Part shown: positions 24,334 through 33,711 of the stretch, in pieces
How positions within the stretch are numbered: position 1 is the first letter of the stretch
Layout of the letters: every line of letters begins with the position of its first letter
Assembly: GCF_020539485.1 (NCBI RefSeq)
Contig: NZ_JACDXU010000002.1
Location: 558,001-622,000, forward strand
DNA length: 64,000 nucleotides
Direction: 5' to 3'
Source of the DNA: Fulverythrobacter ferritrahens
GTDB lineage: Bacteria; Pseudomonadota; Alphaproteobacteria; Sphingomonadales; Sphingomonadaceae
Program-made: the position numbers and the translations under genes
Notes under the pieces: generated by a model
The model's input: only the letters and a program-made list of their open reading frames with translations
Databases searched by the model: none
What the model was told of the DNA's origin: nothing

Positions 24334-25146
24334 TCATTTCTGGCAGGAGGGGCAATACCAGCTGCTGCGCCCACCCTGCGCGATACGTTTCACCGTGCCG
24401 CCGCAACGGCGGCAATCCTCCGCCTCTCGCCCATAGACATCGAAGCGGGTCGCGAAATAGCCCAACTCGCCATCGGGCCGTGCATAATCGCGCAGGGTGG
24501 AGCCGCCATCGGCAATCGATTCGGTCAGCACCTGCCTGATCGCAGGCACCAGCCGCTCAAGCGCGGCGAGCGAGACTTTGCCGCCCGCTCGTTGCGGGCT
24601 GATGCCCGAACGGTAGAGCGCCTCGCACACATAGATATTGCCTAGGCCCGCCACGATCCGCTGATCCAGCAGCAGCAGCTTGATCGCCTGCGAACGTCCG
24701 GCGAGCGCCGCGCGCAGGTGGGCCGGCGTCAGATCTTCGCCCAGCGGCTCCGGCCCCATGGCGGCGAATTGCGGCCATGCCGCGAGGCCGGAGGTATCGA
24801 CAAGGTCCACCGAGCCAAAGCGCCGCGCATCGTTGAGGGCGAAGAGGTGCTCCGCCGTCCGGATCACCAGATGATCATGCGTGCCGGGCTCCGCCGGATC
24901 GATCCGCCAGCGCCCGCTCATGCCCAGATGGAACACCATGGTCTGCCCGCGATCGGTGTGGATCAGGCCATATTTCGCCCGCCGGCCCAGCCCCGTGACC
25001 GTCGCCCCGGTGAGCGACTGGACGAGATCGGGCGGAAAGGGACGCCGCAGGTCAGGCCGGTTCACGGCCACGCGTTCTATCCGTTCCCCTTCCAGGAAAC
25101 GGGCAAGTCCGCGCACGGTGGTCTCTACTTCGGGCAGTTCCGGCAT
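24334..25146 (-). CDS. mutM: Formamidopyrimidine-DNA glycosylase
   Basis: 270 aa. Removes 8-oxoguanine from DNA. The ATG at 25146 is chosen over one two codons upstream because the catalytic residue must be the N-terminal proline of PELPEVETTVRGL. Other landmarks: the H2TH region with GLGNIYVCEALYRSGI and the C-terminal zinc finger CRRCGG...CPSCQK with C-x2-C-x16-C-x2-C spacing. Confidence 0.96.
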   Translation of the reverse strand: MPELPEVETTVRGLARFLEGERIERVAVNRPDLRRPFPPDLVQSLTGATVTGLGRRAKYGLIHTDRGQTMVFHLGMSGRWRIDPAEPGTHDHLVIRTAEHLFALNDARRFGSVDLVDTSGLAAWPQFAAMGPEPLGEDLTPAHLRAALAGRSQAIKLLLLDQRIVAGLGNIYVCEALYRSGISPQRAGGKVSLAALERLVPAIRQVLTESIADGGSTLRDYARPDGELGYFATRFDVYGREAEDCRRCGGTVKRIAQGGRSSWYCPSCQK

Positions 25147-25248
25147 GGGCATTTATCTAGGGTTGGCGTTGCGGATTGTCACCACGGTCAGCTTTTCATG
25201 CGCATCCGGCCCTCGCCAAGCGGGGCTTCGCTGCCTATTGCCGCCGTC

Positions 25249-26184
25249 ATGTCTATGCCCAATCAGGAAGCGTCGCCCAATCTGAAGGCCTTCGCCATGC
25301 TGGGCCTGGTGATGTTCTTCTGGGCAGGCAATTCGATCATCGGCCGCGCCGTCCATGACGATATTCCCCCCTTCACTCTGGCTTTCGTGCGCTGGACCTG
25401 CGCCTCGTTGCTGTTGCTGCCCTTTGCGGCCAGATCGGTGTGGAATGATCGGGCGGCCCTGTTGAGCGGGTGGAAGATGGTTCTGTTGCTGGGGATGATC
25501 GGCATCGCGACCTTCAACGGCTTGCTGTATATGGGGCTGGGCTACACCACGGCCAGCAATGCGCTGCTGCTGCAGGCGGCCATTCCTGCGCTGGTGGCCC
25601 TGTTCGACCGGATCATCTTCGGCACAAGGCCTGATCCCCGGCAGGCGGCGGGTGTGGCGGTTTCGATCCTGGGCGTGGTGGCAATCGTGTTCCAGGGCGA
25701 TCCCTATGCCGCGCTGCGGCTCCATTTCGGGATAGGCGATGCGCTGGTAATGACGGCGGTGGTCGCCTGGGCTCTCTATACCGTATTGCTGCGCCTGCGG
25801 CCCGTTACTGCGCCGGAAAGCTTCGTGGCCGTTACTTTCTGGGTGGGCGTGGTGGCCATGGCACCGCTGGCCGCGATGGAATGGATGCAGGGCAAGCATG
25901 TGAACTGGAGCTGGGGCACGGTGGGCGCCTTTGCCTATGTCTCGATCCTGCCCTCGCTGGTGTCCTACTTCATCTATAATTGGGCCACCGGGAAGGTCGG
26001 CCCGGCCCGCGCCGGGCAGGCGATCACATTGATGCCGTTGTTCGGCGCGCTGCTTTCCGCGCTGATTCTGGGGGAGAAGCTCTATTCCTATCACTGGATA
26101 GGCATGGCTCTGATCCTGGCGGGAATCGTCGTTTCAGCACTGGCGCTTCGGCCCAAAGGTTCGGCTGGCGCCAAGCGGGACTGA
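25249..26184 (+). CDS. EamA/DMT-family transporter (1)
   Basis: 311 aa with ten predicted transmembrane helices in two EamA repeats (about 12-145 and 158-295). Start is uncertain: ATG at 25249 (MSMPNQEASPN) is taken, but 25255 and 25198 are in the same frame and none has a strong ribosome site. Typical elements are FFWAGNSIIGRAV and GYTTASNALLLQAAIPAL, and the second repeat ends LILGEKLYSYHWIGMALILAGI. The substrate (metabolite or amino acid export) is unknown. It precedes ubiE by 16 bases. Confidence 0.86.
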   Translation: MSMPNQEASPNLKAFAMLGLVMFFWAGNSIIGRAVHDDIPPFTLAFVRWTCASLLLLPFAARSVWNDRAALLSGWKMVLLLGMIGIATFNGLLYMGLGYTTASNALLLQAAIPALVALFDRIIFGTRPDPRQAAGVAVSILGVVAIVFQGDPYAALRLHFGIGDALVMTAVVAWALYTVLLRLRPVTAPESFVAVTFWVGVVAMAPLAAMEWMQGKHVNWSWGTVGAFAYVSILPSLVSYFIYNWATGKVGPARAGQAITLMPLFGALLSALILGEKLYSYHWIGMALILAGIVVSALALRPKGSAGAKRD

Positions 26185-26200
26185 CCGCTACAGGGCAGGC

Positions 26201-26932
26201 ATGAGCGAACAGGTATCCTTCGGCTACGAAGAGGTGAGCCCCGAAGAGAAGACCCGGCGCGTGGGCGCGGTGTTTTCCAACGTGGCGGCGAAATATGACA
26301 TCATGAACGATGCCATGTCGGCCGGCATGCATCGTTTGTGGAAGGACCGTTTCGTGCGGCGGGTGAAGCCCCAGCCGGGTGAGCAGGTCCTCGACATGGC
26401 GGGCGGCACGGGCGACATCGCCTTCCGCATGGCGGAGCGCGGGGCCATCGTGACCGTGTCCGACATCAATCAGGACATGCTGGATGTCGGCATCGAACGG
26501 GCGATCAAGCGCGGGCTGGATGAACTCGTCTGGTCGCGCCAGAATGCCGAGGAACTGAGCTTCCCCAGCCGTTTCTTCGATGCCTACACCATCGCTTTCG
26601 GTATCCGGAACGTCACGCGGATAGAGAAGGCGCTGGCCGAGGCCTATCGCGTGCTGAAATTCGGCGGGCGGTTCTATTGCCTCGAATTCTCGACGACCGA
26701 ATGGCCGGGCTTCAAGGAGGTGTATGACCTCTATTCGCACAAGCTCGTCCCGCAGATCGGCAAGGCGATTGCCCATGACGAGGAAAGCTATCGCTACCTC
26801 ATCGAATCGATACGCCGCTTCCCGCCCATGCCCGAATTCGAACAGATGATCCGCGATGCCGGTTTTACCCAGACGCGGGTGGAACCGATCCTGGGCGGCC
26901 TGGTGGCGATCCATTCGGGGTGGAAGGCTTGA
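26201..26932 (+). CDS. ubiE: Ubiquinone/menaquinone C-methyltransferase
   Basis: 243 aa. SAM-dependent C-methyltransferase of ubiquinone synthesis. Family signatures are present: YDIMNDAMSAGMHRLWKDR, the SAM loop LDMAGGTGDIAF, IAFGIRNVTR, and YRVLKFGGRFYCLEFS. The next gene, ubiB, acts in the same pathway and starts 16 bases later, so they form an operon. Confidence 0.97.
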   Translation: MSEQVSFGYEEVSPEEKTRRVGAVFSNVAAKYDIMNDAMSAGMHRLWKDRFVRRVKPQPGEQVLDMAGGTGDIAFRMAERGAIVTVSDINQDMLDVGIERAIKRGLDELVWSRQNAEELSFPSRFFDAYTIAFGIRNVTRIEKALAEAYRVLKFGGRFYCLEFSTTEWPGFKEVYDLYSHKLVPQIGKAIAHDEESYRYLIESIRRFPPMPEFEQMIRDAGFTQTRVEPILGGLVAIHSGWKA

Positions 26933-26948
26933 GGCGGCACGCAAGGCG

Positions 26949-28499
26949 ATGACCAGCCCGGTAACGCATATCTTCCGGCTCCTGTCCTGGGGGCGCACGG
27001 CGGCGCGATATGGCGCGCTGCGCGGGATCGAGCGTGATCCCAATACGCCGGGCCCGGTGCGGCGGCTGGCCAAGCTGGCTCGCTTCGGCACTTTCCAGCC
27101 GCGCGAGCCTGACTATTCCAGCGCCTTCAAGGCCATTGGCCCGGCGGCAATCAAGCTGGGTCAGTCGCTCGCCACCCGTCCCGACCTGGTGGGCGAGGAT
27201 GCGGCGAATAATCTGCTCAGCCTGCAGGACAGCCTGCCGCCCGTACCTTTCGAGGCCATCCGCGCTGAGATCGAAGGCAGTTTCGGCCAGCCGCTTGAGG
27301 CCCTGTTCGCCAGTGTCGATCCCGATCCCGTGGGCGCTGCTTCCATCGCGCAGGTCCATAAGGGCGTGACGATTGATGGGCGCACCGTGGCGATCAAAGT
27401 GCTGCGCCCCGGCATTCGCCGCCGGTTCGAGCGTGATATCGAGACCTATGAATGGGCCGCCGCTCATCTTGAAGCACTAGGCGGAGAAGCAGCCCGGCTG
27501 CGCCCACGCCTGACGATCGAGAATTTCCGCCGCTGGACCGCGCGCGAACTGGACTTGCGGCGCGAGGCCGCCTCCGCCAGCGAACTGGCCGCCGCGATGA
27601 AGGGCTTCGAAGGCTATCGCGTACCCGAGATCGACTGGGATCGCACCAATGGCCGGGTGATGACCGTCGAATGGATCGACGGGTTGAAGATCAGCGATAT
27701 CGAGGCGCTGAAGGCCGCCGGGCACGATCTGCCCAAGCTGGCGAGCCGGCTGGTGCTGGCCTTCCTCACCCAGGCGATCAGCGCCGGTTTCTTCCATGCC
27801 GACATGCATCAGGGGAACCTGTTCGTGAAGGCGGATGGCACGATCGTGGCGATCGATTTCGGCATCATGGGCCGGATCGACCGGCGCGCGCGGCAATGGC
27901 TGGCGGAGATTCTCTATGGCCTCACCACCGGCAATTACCGCCGCGTGGCCGAGATCCATTTCGAGGCGCAATATGTGCCGAGCTATCACTCGGTGGACGA
28001 ATTCGCGACTGCCCTGCGCGCCGTGGGCGAGCCCATGCGCGGCAAGCCGGTGAGCGAGCTTTCGGTCGGCCAGATGCTCGACGGGCTGTTCGCCATCACC
28101 CGCGATTTCGACATGCAGACCCAGCCGCATCTGCTGCTGCTGCAGAAGACCATGGTGATGGTGGAAGGCGTGGCCACTCAGCTCGATCCCTCCATCAATA
28201 TGTGGGACGTTTCCGGCCCCTTCGTGAAGAGCTGGATACGCGACGAACTGGGCCCCGAAGCCATTCTGGCGGACCGGCTGCGCAGCGATTTCCAGACCCT
28301 GCTGCGCCTGCCCGATCTGCTGCGGCGGCTGGAAGATCGCATTCCGGCCAAGGGCGGCGCGCCTGAAGCGCCTCCGCTGGCATCCGTGCCGCTCATCTGG
28401 GAACGGCGCGGCAATCGCCGCTGGCCGGGCTATGTGCTGGCTGCGGCGGCAGGCGGCGCGGCGATCTGGGCGGCCAGCCTCGCCGGATGGCTCTCCTGA
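26949..28499 (+). CDS. ubiB: UbiB-family atypical kinase of ubiquinone synthesis
   Basis: 516 aa from the ATG at 26949. The UbiB/ADCK hallmarks are clear: KxGQ motif IKLGQSLATRPDLVG, alanine-rich loop VGAASIAQVHKG in place of a P-loop, FFHADMHQGNLF and the metal-binding DFG (AIDFGIMGRIDRR). The C-terminus ends with a hydrophobic helix (YVLAAAAGGAAIWAASLA) that anchors it to the inner membrane. It supports coenzyme Q synthesis as an ATPase. Its last 13 bases overlap the next gene. Confidence 0.95.
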   Translation: MTSPVTHIFRLLSWGRTAARYGALRGIERDPNTPGPVRRLAKLARFGTFQPREPDYSSAFKAIGPAAIKLGQSLATRPDLVGEDAANNLLSLQDSLPPVPFEAIRAEIEGSFGQPLEALFASVDPDPVGAASIAQVHKGVTIDGRTVAIKVLRPGIRRRFERDIETYEWAAAHLEALGGEAARLRPRLTIENFRRWTARELDLRREAASASELAAAMKGFEGYRVPEIDWDRTNGRVMTVEWIDGLKISDIEALKAAGHDLPKLASRLVLAFLTQAISAGFFHADMHQGNLFVKADGTIVAIDFGIMGRIDRRARQWLAEILYGLTTGNYRRVAEIHFEAQYVPSYHSVDEFATALRAVGEPMRGKPVSELSVGQMLDGLFAITRDFDMQTQPHLLLLQKTMVMVEGVATQLDPSINMWDVSGPFVKSWIRDELGPEAILADRLRSDFQTLLRLPDLLRRLEDRIPAKGGAPEAPPLASVPLIWERRGNRRWPGYVLAAAAGGAAIWAASLAGWLS

Positions 28500-29632
28500 C
28501 CGATCCGCCGGTGCTGTCGCGGGCAAGGCTTGCGGCATGGATCGACCGGCCGCTGGCGCGCCTTCCGCGTCCAGCGGCCATTCTGACGCTGCTGGCGCTG
28601 ATTGCAGGCTGCATCTGGAGCATTTCGGCCACTGGCGCGCTCATTCACTCCGCGGACGCACGGATTGAGGCGCAGCAGGAGGGGCAGCACCCCGGCGCGG
28701 AGGGAGACAGGGGAGACCTCAGTCTATATCGTGCGATCAACGCCCGAATGGCGCGCGGGCAAGGCTATTACGAAGCCGCCATCGCCGAGCAAATGGCGCG
28801 CAATTATCCAACGAAGCCCTTCTTCACTGTCCGCTCGCCCGTCCTGGCGGAGGGAACGCGTTTGTTCGGTTCGGGCGGCTGGCGGATCGTGGCCACTTTC
28901 TCGCTCGGCCTCTGCCTTGTCGGGCTGATGGGCCTTCCTTCCGAGCGAACCAGCGCGCCTGAACGGATTGGTGCGGCCTTGCTGGTGGCACTATGCGGCC
29001 TCGGTGCTTTTCTGGACATTGCCGGGCTGGTGCATGAATTGATTGCGGGCCTGCTGCTTTCCGCTGCACTGCTGCTTTACCGGCCGAGGCGCTGGTGGCC
29101 CAGCCTGGTGCTTGCCGCCGCCGCGCTGGCCGTGCGGGAACTGGCGCTGCCTTTCCTCCTGCTCTGGATGGCTTTCGCAATTGCCGGGCGTCGCAAGGGG
29201 GAGGCGCTGGCCCTGCTGGGGGTGATCGCGCTCTTCGCCATCGGCATGGCGCTTCATGCCCAGGCCGTAATTGCGCTGGGTCCACCTGATGCGCCTTCCT
29301 CGCAAGGCTGGTCGGGCCTGCTGGGGCCGCAAGCCTTTCTGGAAGCCATGGTGCGGCTGACGCCTCTGTCATTCCTCCCGCTCTGGCTGGGCACCCCGCT
29401 GGCGCTGCTGCCGCTTTTCGGCTGGCTGGGGCTGGGCGGCAGACCCGGCTTGTTTGCTGCTTTGTGGTTCGCAGGATTCGCGCTGGCTATCGCCCTGTTC
29501 GCCCGGCCGGAGAACTTCTATTGGGGCGCGATGGTGCTGCCCGCCTATGGCGCGGGGCTGGCCTTCGTCCCGCGCGCAGTCGCAGACCTGCTGGCGGCGG
29601 CACGGGGCGTGCCGCCGCGGGAACGGGCTTAG
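28487..29632 (+). CDS. Polytopic membrane protein, GT-C glycosyltransferase-like
   Basis: 381 aa, overlapping ubiB by 13 bases. About nine hydrophobic segments follow a soluble stretch (about 55-115) containing RGDLSLYRAINARMARGQGYYEAAIAEQ. Such an acidic loop after the first helix, with a YY near a helix, resembles the first external loop of GT-C enzymes that use lipid-linked sugars. The match is by topology only. I know no named family. Confidence 0.6.
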   Translation: MALLTDPPVLSRARLAAWIDRPLARLPRPAAILTLLALIAGCIWSISATGALIHSADARIEAQQEGQHPGAEGDRGDLSLYRAINARMARGQGYYEAAIAEQMARNYPTKPFFTVRSPVLAEGTRLFGSGGWRIVATFSLGLCLVGLMGLPSERTSAPERIGAALLVALCGLGAFLDIAGLVHELIAGLLLSAALLLYRPRRWWPSLVLAAAALAVRELALPFLLLWMAFAIAGRRKGEALALLGVIALFAIGMALHAQAVIALGPPDAPSSQGWSGLLGPQAFLEAMVRLTPLSFLPLWLGTPLALLPLFGWLGLGGRPGLFAALWFAGFALAIALFARPENFYWGAMVLPAYGAGLAFVPRAVADLLAAARGVPPRERA

Positions 29633-30027
29633 CTCGTCAGTTCTTCAACCTTGTGGTGCGGCAGCAGGCGGTTGCCCATTATGGAGACCAGCACTACGCC
29701 CGCCTCGATCGCCATGGGCATGGCCGCACCTTCATATGCGCCATCGGCGATCAGGCTCACCAGCCGGCCGATAAAGGCGATGCCGAACAGGGCGGCGGGC
29801 ACCAGCAGCATGTCGCCCGCGCGCTTCCATGCGCCCCACACCATGCAGAAGCCGCCCACCACGAAGAAGGCGGTCATATCCGCGCGAATGGTGGACCAGC
29901 CCGCCGCCCCCACGGCGTCGAGGCCGAAACTGCCCACCGAGGATTGCGGCATGGCAAGAAAGCTCAGCCCGTTGATGATGAAGAACAGCCCGCCCACGAA
30001 CAGCAGGGCAGTGAGGATCAGGCGCAT
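29629..30027 (-). CDS. DUF4345-family membrane protein
   Basis: 132 aa with four hydrophobic segments, beginning MRLILTALLFVGGLFFIING. The family is small and polytopic with no known role. A strong ribosome site (GGAGGAGATATAAAAT) precedes the ATG. Its end overlaps the end of the preceding convergent gene by four bases. Confidence 0.8.
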   Translation of the reverse strand: MRLILTALLFVGGLFFIINGLSFLAMPQSSVGSFGLDAVGAAGWSTIRADMTAFFVVGGFCMVWGAWKRAGDMLLVPAALFGIAFIGRLVSLIADGAYEGAAMPMAIEAGVVLVSIMGNRLLPHHKVEELTS

Positions 30028-30180
30028 ATTTTATATCTCCTCCGTCTCTCCATATGCCTATGCCCGGATAGGCGCTGCTAGGCAAAACTTAACCACGGGC
30101 GGGCCATGACTGGCATTAGGTTAACGGCGGCGCTAGGTTGGTTGAATGAACTTCATCGCGCACAGGTGCAGGTTGCACAT

Positions 30181-31890
30181 ATGACAGGACCGCGCATCTT
30201 GCTGGTCGTGGGCGGCGGTATAGCGGCCTATAAATCCTGCGAACTTGTTCGCCTGATCCGCAAGGGCGGCGGGGATGTGACCTGCGTGCTGACCGAGGGC
30301 GGCGCGCAATTCGTTACGCCCATGTCGCTCGCGGCGCTGAGCGAGAACAAGGTTCACACCTCGCTGTGGAACCTCACGGATGAGGCGGAGATGGGGCATA
30401 TCCAGCTCAGCCGGAATGCCGATCTGGTGGTGGTCTGCCCGGCCACGGCCGATCTGCTGGCCAAGATGGCGGCAGGCATTGCCGACGATCTGGCCACCAC
30501 GCTGATTCTCGCCACGGACAAGCCGGTGCTTGCCGTTCCGGCCATGAATGTGCGCATGTGGCAGCACGAGGCGACCCAGCGGAATGTCGCCTGGCTGCGC
30601 CATGCCGGGGTGCGCGTGATGCAGCCCGATGAAGGCCCGATGGCCTGCGGCGAATTCGGCCCCGGTCGCCTGCCGGAACCGGAGATGGTCTGGCTCGAAA
30701 TTGCAGAGATGCTTGGCCTCGATCCTGGCCTGCTGGGCGAAGGCGGGGCAGGCCGGCACCAGATCGCCGATTATCTTGAGGCGCTGGAGCCGGAGGATGA
30801 AGAGGAAGATCTGCTGGAGGAGGCCTCCACCGCAAGTAAGGGGGGCCTAAGCGGGCTGTTCGCTTCCTTGATCCAGCGCACCACCCCGCGCCGCATCCGC
30901 GAGGAGGAAGTCGAATATGGCGACCTTCCCGCGCTGCCGGAGGATTTCGTTCCTTCAAGCTCGCCCTTCCAGGATGCTCTGAGCAGGGCCTATCCCGAAC
31001 CCGGTGCCCGTGCGGTGGAAGTGCCTGTTGAGGCCGAACCCGATCTTTCCAGCCCGCTTTTCGCGCGCAAGGGCAAGGCGCGTTCTGCGCCGGCCACCGA
31101 TAGGGAGGCGCTCAATCACCTCGTTCGCACCGGATCGGGCGGGGCGGCGGCAGAATCCGTGGATTGGGATCAGGCGATTCCTCCGCTGGCGGAAATCCGC
31201 GAAGATCCGCTGGAAGGACAGCCCGGTTTTGAAATCGCGCCCGAACATCGCCCCCTGTATGGCAGGCATGTGCTGGTCACCGCAGGCCCCACGCATGAGC
31301 CGATCGATCCGGTGCGCTACATCGCCAATCGCTCCTCCGGCAAGCAGGGCTTCGCCATCGCCGCCGCCGCCGCCGCACTGGGCGCGCGGGTGACTTTGGT
31401 GACCGGCCCGGTCCATCTCAGGACCCCGCCGGGCGTGGACCGGATCGATGTCGAATCGGCTCTTGAGATGGCGGATGCGGTAAAGCGGGCCTTGCCCGCC
31501 GATGCGGCAGTGATGGTGGCCGCCGTGGCGGACTGGCGGACGATGGAATTCGCCGATGCCAAGATCAAGAAGCGCGCCAACGCCCCGCCGGCGCTGCTGT
31601 TGACGGAAAACCCGGACATTCTCGCCACCATTGCCGCAGGTCCGAACCGGCCGCGCCTGCTGGTGGGCTTTGCCGCCGAGACGAACGACCTGATCGAGAA
31701 CGCCAAGAAGAAGCGCAAGTCCAAGGGCGCGGACTGGATCGTGGCCAATGACGTGAAGGGCGATACGATGGGCGGTGAACAGAACACTGTGCATATCGTC
31801 ACTGCCGACTCTGTCGAGGACTGGCCCGTGATGCCAAAGGAAGAGGTAGCCCTGAAGTTGATGGAAAGGATTGCCGATGCCCTCGAATGA
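30181..31890 (+). CDS. coaBC: CoaBC with extended linker (phosphopantothenoylcysteine synthetase/decarboxylase)
   Basis: 569 aa from the ATG at 30181 ([20 protein letters not shown]). Makes 4'-phosphopantothenoylcysteine and decarboxylates it to 4'-phosphopantetheine for coenzyme A. CoaC (1 to about 180): flavin loop, catalytic His73 in EMGHIQLS, and Cys156 in [10 protein letters not shown]. CoaB (from about 359): [20 protein letters not shown] and [10 protein letters not shown]. Between them is an acidic, low-complexity linker of about 175 residues, starting [12 protein letters not shown], which typical CoaBC of about 400 aa lacks. Its end overlaps dut. Confidence 0.93.
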   Translation: MTGPRILLVVGGGIAAYKSCELVRLIRKGGGDVTCVLTEGGAQFVTPMSLAALSENKVHTSLWNLTDEAEMGHIQLSRNADLVVVCPATADLLAKMAAGIADDLATTLILATDKPVLAVPAMNVRMWQHEATQRNVAWLRHAGVRVMQPDEGPMACGEFGPGRLPEPEMVWLEIAEMLGLDPGLLGEGGAGRHQIADYLEALEPEDEEEDLLEEASTASKGGLSGLFASLIQRTTPRRIREEEVEYGDLPALPEDFVPSSSPFQDALSRAYPEPGARAVEVPVEAEPDLSSPLFARKGKARSAPATDREALNHLVRTGSGGAAAESVDWDQAIPPLAEIREDPLEGQPGFEIAPEHRPLYGRHVLVTAGPTHEPIDPVRYIANRSSGKQGFAIAAAAAALGARVTLVTGPVHLRTPPGVDRIDVESALEMADAVKRALPADAAVMVAAVADWRTMEFADAKIKKRANAPPALLLTENPDILATIAAGPNRPRLLVGFAAETNDLIENAKKKRKSKGADWIVANDVKGDTMGGEQNTVHIVTADSVEDWPVMPKEEVALKLMERIADALE

Positions 31891-32344
31891 CGTTGCGGTT
31901 CAGGTCAAACGCCTGCCGCATGGCGAGGGGCTGGAGCTTCCGAACTATGCCACGCCGGGCGCTGCGGGGATGGATGTCCTTTCCGCCGAGGATGTGGTGC
32001 TGGAGCCGGGCATGCGCCACGCTGTGGCCACGGGTCTCGCATTTGCCATTCCCGATGGCTACGAAATCCAGGTGCGCCCCCGGTCCGGCCTTGCGCTGAA
32101 ACACGGGGTGAGCGTTCCCAACACTCCCGGCACGATCGATTCCGATTATCGCGGCGAGCTGAAGGTCATCATGATCAATTTCGGCAGCGAACCCTTTGCG
32201 ATCCATCGCGGGGACCGCGTCGCTCAGCTCGTGCTGGCCCCGGTCACGCGCGCGCGCTGGGTCCAGGTGGCCGAGCTTGACGATACGCAGCGCGGAGAAG
32301 GGGGCTTCGGCTCGACTGGCGGAGTGGTGTCTCTCAAGGCTTGA
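31877..32344 (+). CDS. dut: dUTP diphosphatase
   Basis: 155 aa from the ATG at 31877, six bases after AAGGA; it overlaps coaBC by 14 bases. Homotrimeric enzyme converting dUTP to dUMP and PPi. The family motifs appear in order: [43 protein letters not shown] and the C-terminal arm [10 protein letters not shown]. The coaBC-dut pairing is common in proteobacteria. Confidence 0.97.
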   Translation: MPSNDVAVQVKRLPHGEGLELPNYATPGAAGMDVLSAEDVVLEPGMRHAVATGLAFAIPDGYEIQVRPRSGLALKHGVSVPNTPGTIDSDYRGELKVIMINFGSEPFAIHRGDRVAQLVLAPVTRARWVQVAELDDTQRGEGGFGSTGGVVSLKA

Positions 32345-32516
32345 TGCGGGTCAAAAATCTTTCCCTTCCCGTGGGTAAACAGGGCCTTCACTAAAAATTA
32401 GGCAGATCTGTAAGCCCTTTGCTGATGAAACATCATCATCAATCCTTGCCGATGCCACGGCGCGGATTTCTGCCGTTTCCCGGCGGCACCACAGGAAAAA
32501 CAAACGGGATAGCAAT

Positions 32517-32816
32517 GTGGCCGCCGATGTGCCGAACGAGGCAAGACAACTTATCGCCCAATGTCGCACGCGCAGCGGCGGGGTGCTCGATCTGCCCGTC
32601 CTGGATATTTCTCCCATCGGCTGCATGATTGACCGGCGGGCCTGGTCGATCCGGTCCGATGACCGGGTTCTGATCAAGCTGGAAGGGCTGGCTTTCCAGC
32701 CGGCCACGGTGATCTGGGTGGAAGACGACAGGGCCGGGCTGATGTTCGAACAGCTGCTGTACGAACCGATCCTGGCACGCCTGCGCAAGACGCTGCTGAC
32801 CCCGAAAGGCGAATAG
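32517..32816 (+). CDS. PilZ-domain protein (start uncertain, N-terminus likely longer)
   Basis: 99 aa from the GTG at 32517, but the same frame is open back to 32379 and encodes RRHHRKNKRDSN just before this start. PilZ proteins bind cyclic di-GMP with an RxxxR motif, here probably RKNKR, plus D/N-x-S-x-x-G, here DISPIGCMI. The GTG start would remove the RxxxR arm. No ATG, GTG or TTG exists further up in frame, so either a rare start or a frameshift near the CATCATCAT run (32431-32439) is involved. Confidence 0.72.
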   Translation: MAADVPNEARQLIAQCRTRSGGVLDLPVLDISPIGCMIDRRAWSIRSDDRVLIKLEGLAFQPATVIWVEDDRAGLMFEQLLYEPILARLRKTLLTPKGE

Positions 32817-32840
32817 GGCCAGGACGGGAAGGACAGCAAA

Positions 32841-32867
32841 AAGGCGGACCCATCGGGCCCGCCTTTT
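32841..32867. terminator. Bidirectional terminator
   Basis: GGCGG-ACC-CATC-GGGC-CCGCC hairpin flanked by AAAAAGG on the left and TTTTGTTT on the right. It lies between the convergent PilZ and DUF4136 genes. Confidence 0.75.
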
Positions 32868-32904
32868 GTTTGCCTGCTGTCCCGGCGATGCCGGGGGGCG
32901 GCGC

Positions 32905-33570
32905 TTACTTCTTCTTTTCAGGCGCGATCGTGATCCGCACCGTCTCGCCCGAATTGCCGGGGAAGTCCGTGAACATGGCTTCCACCAGATTGGGCACCAG
33001 ATATTGCAGCCGGTTGGAGGTGGAAACAGCCTCCGCCTTGCCTTCGAACAGGCGCTGGCCATCGGCCGCACGGTCGATCTTCAGGTCGATTCCGCTGGTG
33101 TAGACGGTGTAGCTGTCAAGCGAACGGTCATCGAAGAAGGGATCGTACCACCCGAAGCCCCACAGGCGGCTGGCGTAATAGGGGCGGCCATAATAACCGC
33201 GATAGCCATACCAGGGGCTGAAGAAAGGATCGCGGCTGAAGCTGCTGCCGGTCACCTTCTCGCGTCCATTGTCCACGCCATAGTCGAAACGAACGATCAG
33301 GGACGCGTCCTTGGGCGAGGCCAGCTCATATCCCAGCTTCTGCATCTGGCCTTCCACCAGATGGGCATATTGTGCGAATTCGAGCCCACCCGCGAGCTTG
33401 GGATCATCCGCCACGACAGCGAAACTCTGGCCCTGCGGAGCCGGAAGCTGGCTCTGGAAGCGGGAAACATCTGCCTTGAAGCTGGATGCGCAGGCCGCCA
33501 GCGCTGCAAGCAGCAAGGGAACTACCACCAGCTTGATCGTGCGGCCGATTGTCGAGTGACTTGGTTGCAT
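32905..33570 (-). CDS. DUF4136 lipoprotein
   Basis: 221 aa from the ATG at 33570 (GGAG nine bases upstream); an ATG 57 bases further up would place a non-signal-like extension first. Type II signal peptide with lipobox LAAC (IKLVVVPLLLAALAAC). The DUF4136 domain follows, with a Tyr/Gly/Phe-rich insert, then TVYTSGIDLKIDRAADGQRL and EAMFTDFPGNSGETVRITIA. It is probably an outer-membrane-associated lipoprotein; its role is unknown. Confidence 0.83.
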   Translation of the reverse strand: MQPSHSTIGRTIKLVVVPLLLAALAACASSFKADVSRFQSQLPAPQGQSFAVVADDPKLAGGLEFAQYAHLVEGQMQKLGYELASPKDASLIVRFDYGVDNGREKVTGSSFSRDPFFSPWYGYRGYYGRPYYASRLWGFGWYDPFFDDRSLDSYTVYTSGIDLKIDRAADGQRLFEGKAEAVSTSNRLQYLVPNLVEAMFTDFPGNSGETVRITIAPEKKK

Positions 33571-33669
33571 TACCCTATTCTCCGGCAACCCGTGTCCGGA
33601 ACAGCCGGCGCGCGGGAACGAGTCCATTGTCAGATGCTAGCTTGACGCAGGCAGCGTGAATAGGCCTTG

Positions 33670-33703
33670 AATGGGCGCGCCAGCAGCGGCAGGCGCGCCC
33701 ATT
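33670..33703 (-). terminator. Hairpin after trpS
   Basis: Perfect 12-base arms AATGGGCGCGCC / GGCGCGCCCATT with a 10-base loop, 9 bases after the trpS stop on the minus strand. No clear T-run follows. Confidence 0.5.
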
Positions 33704-33711
33704 TGAAGGCA

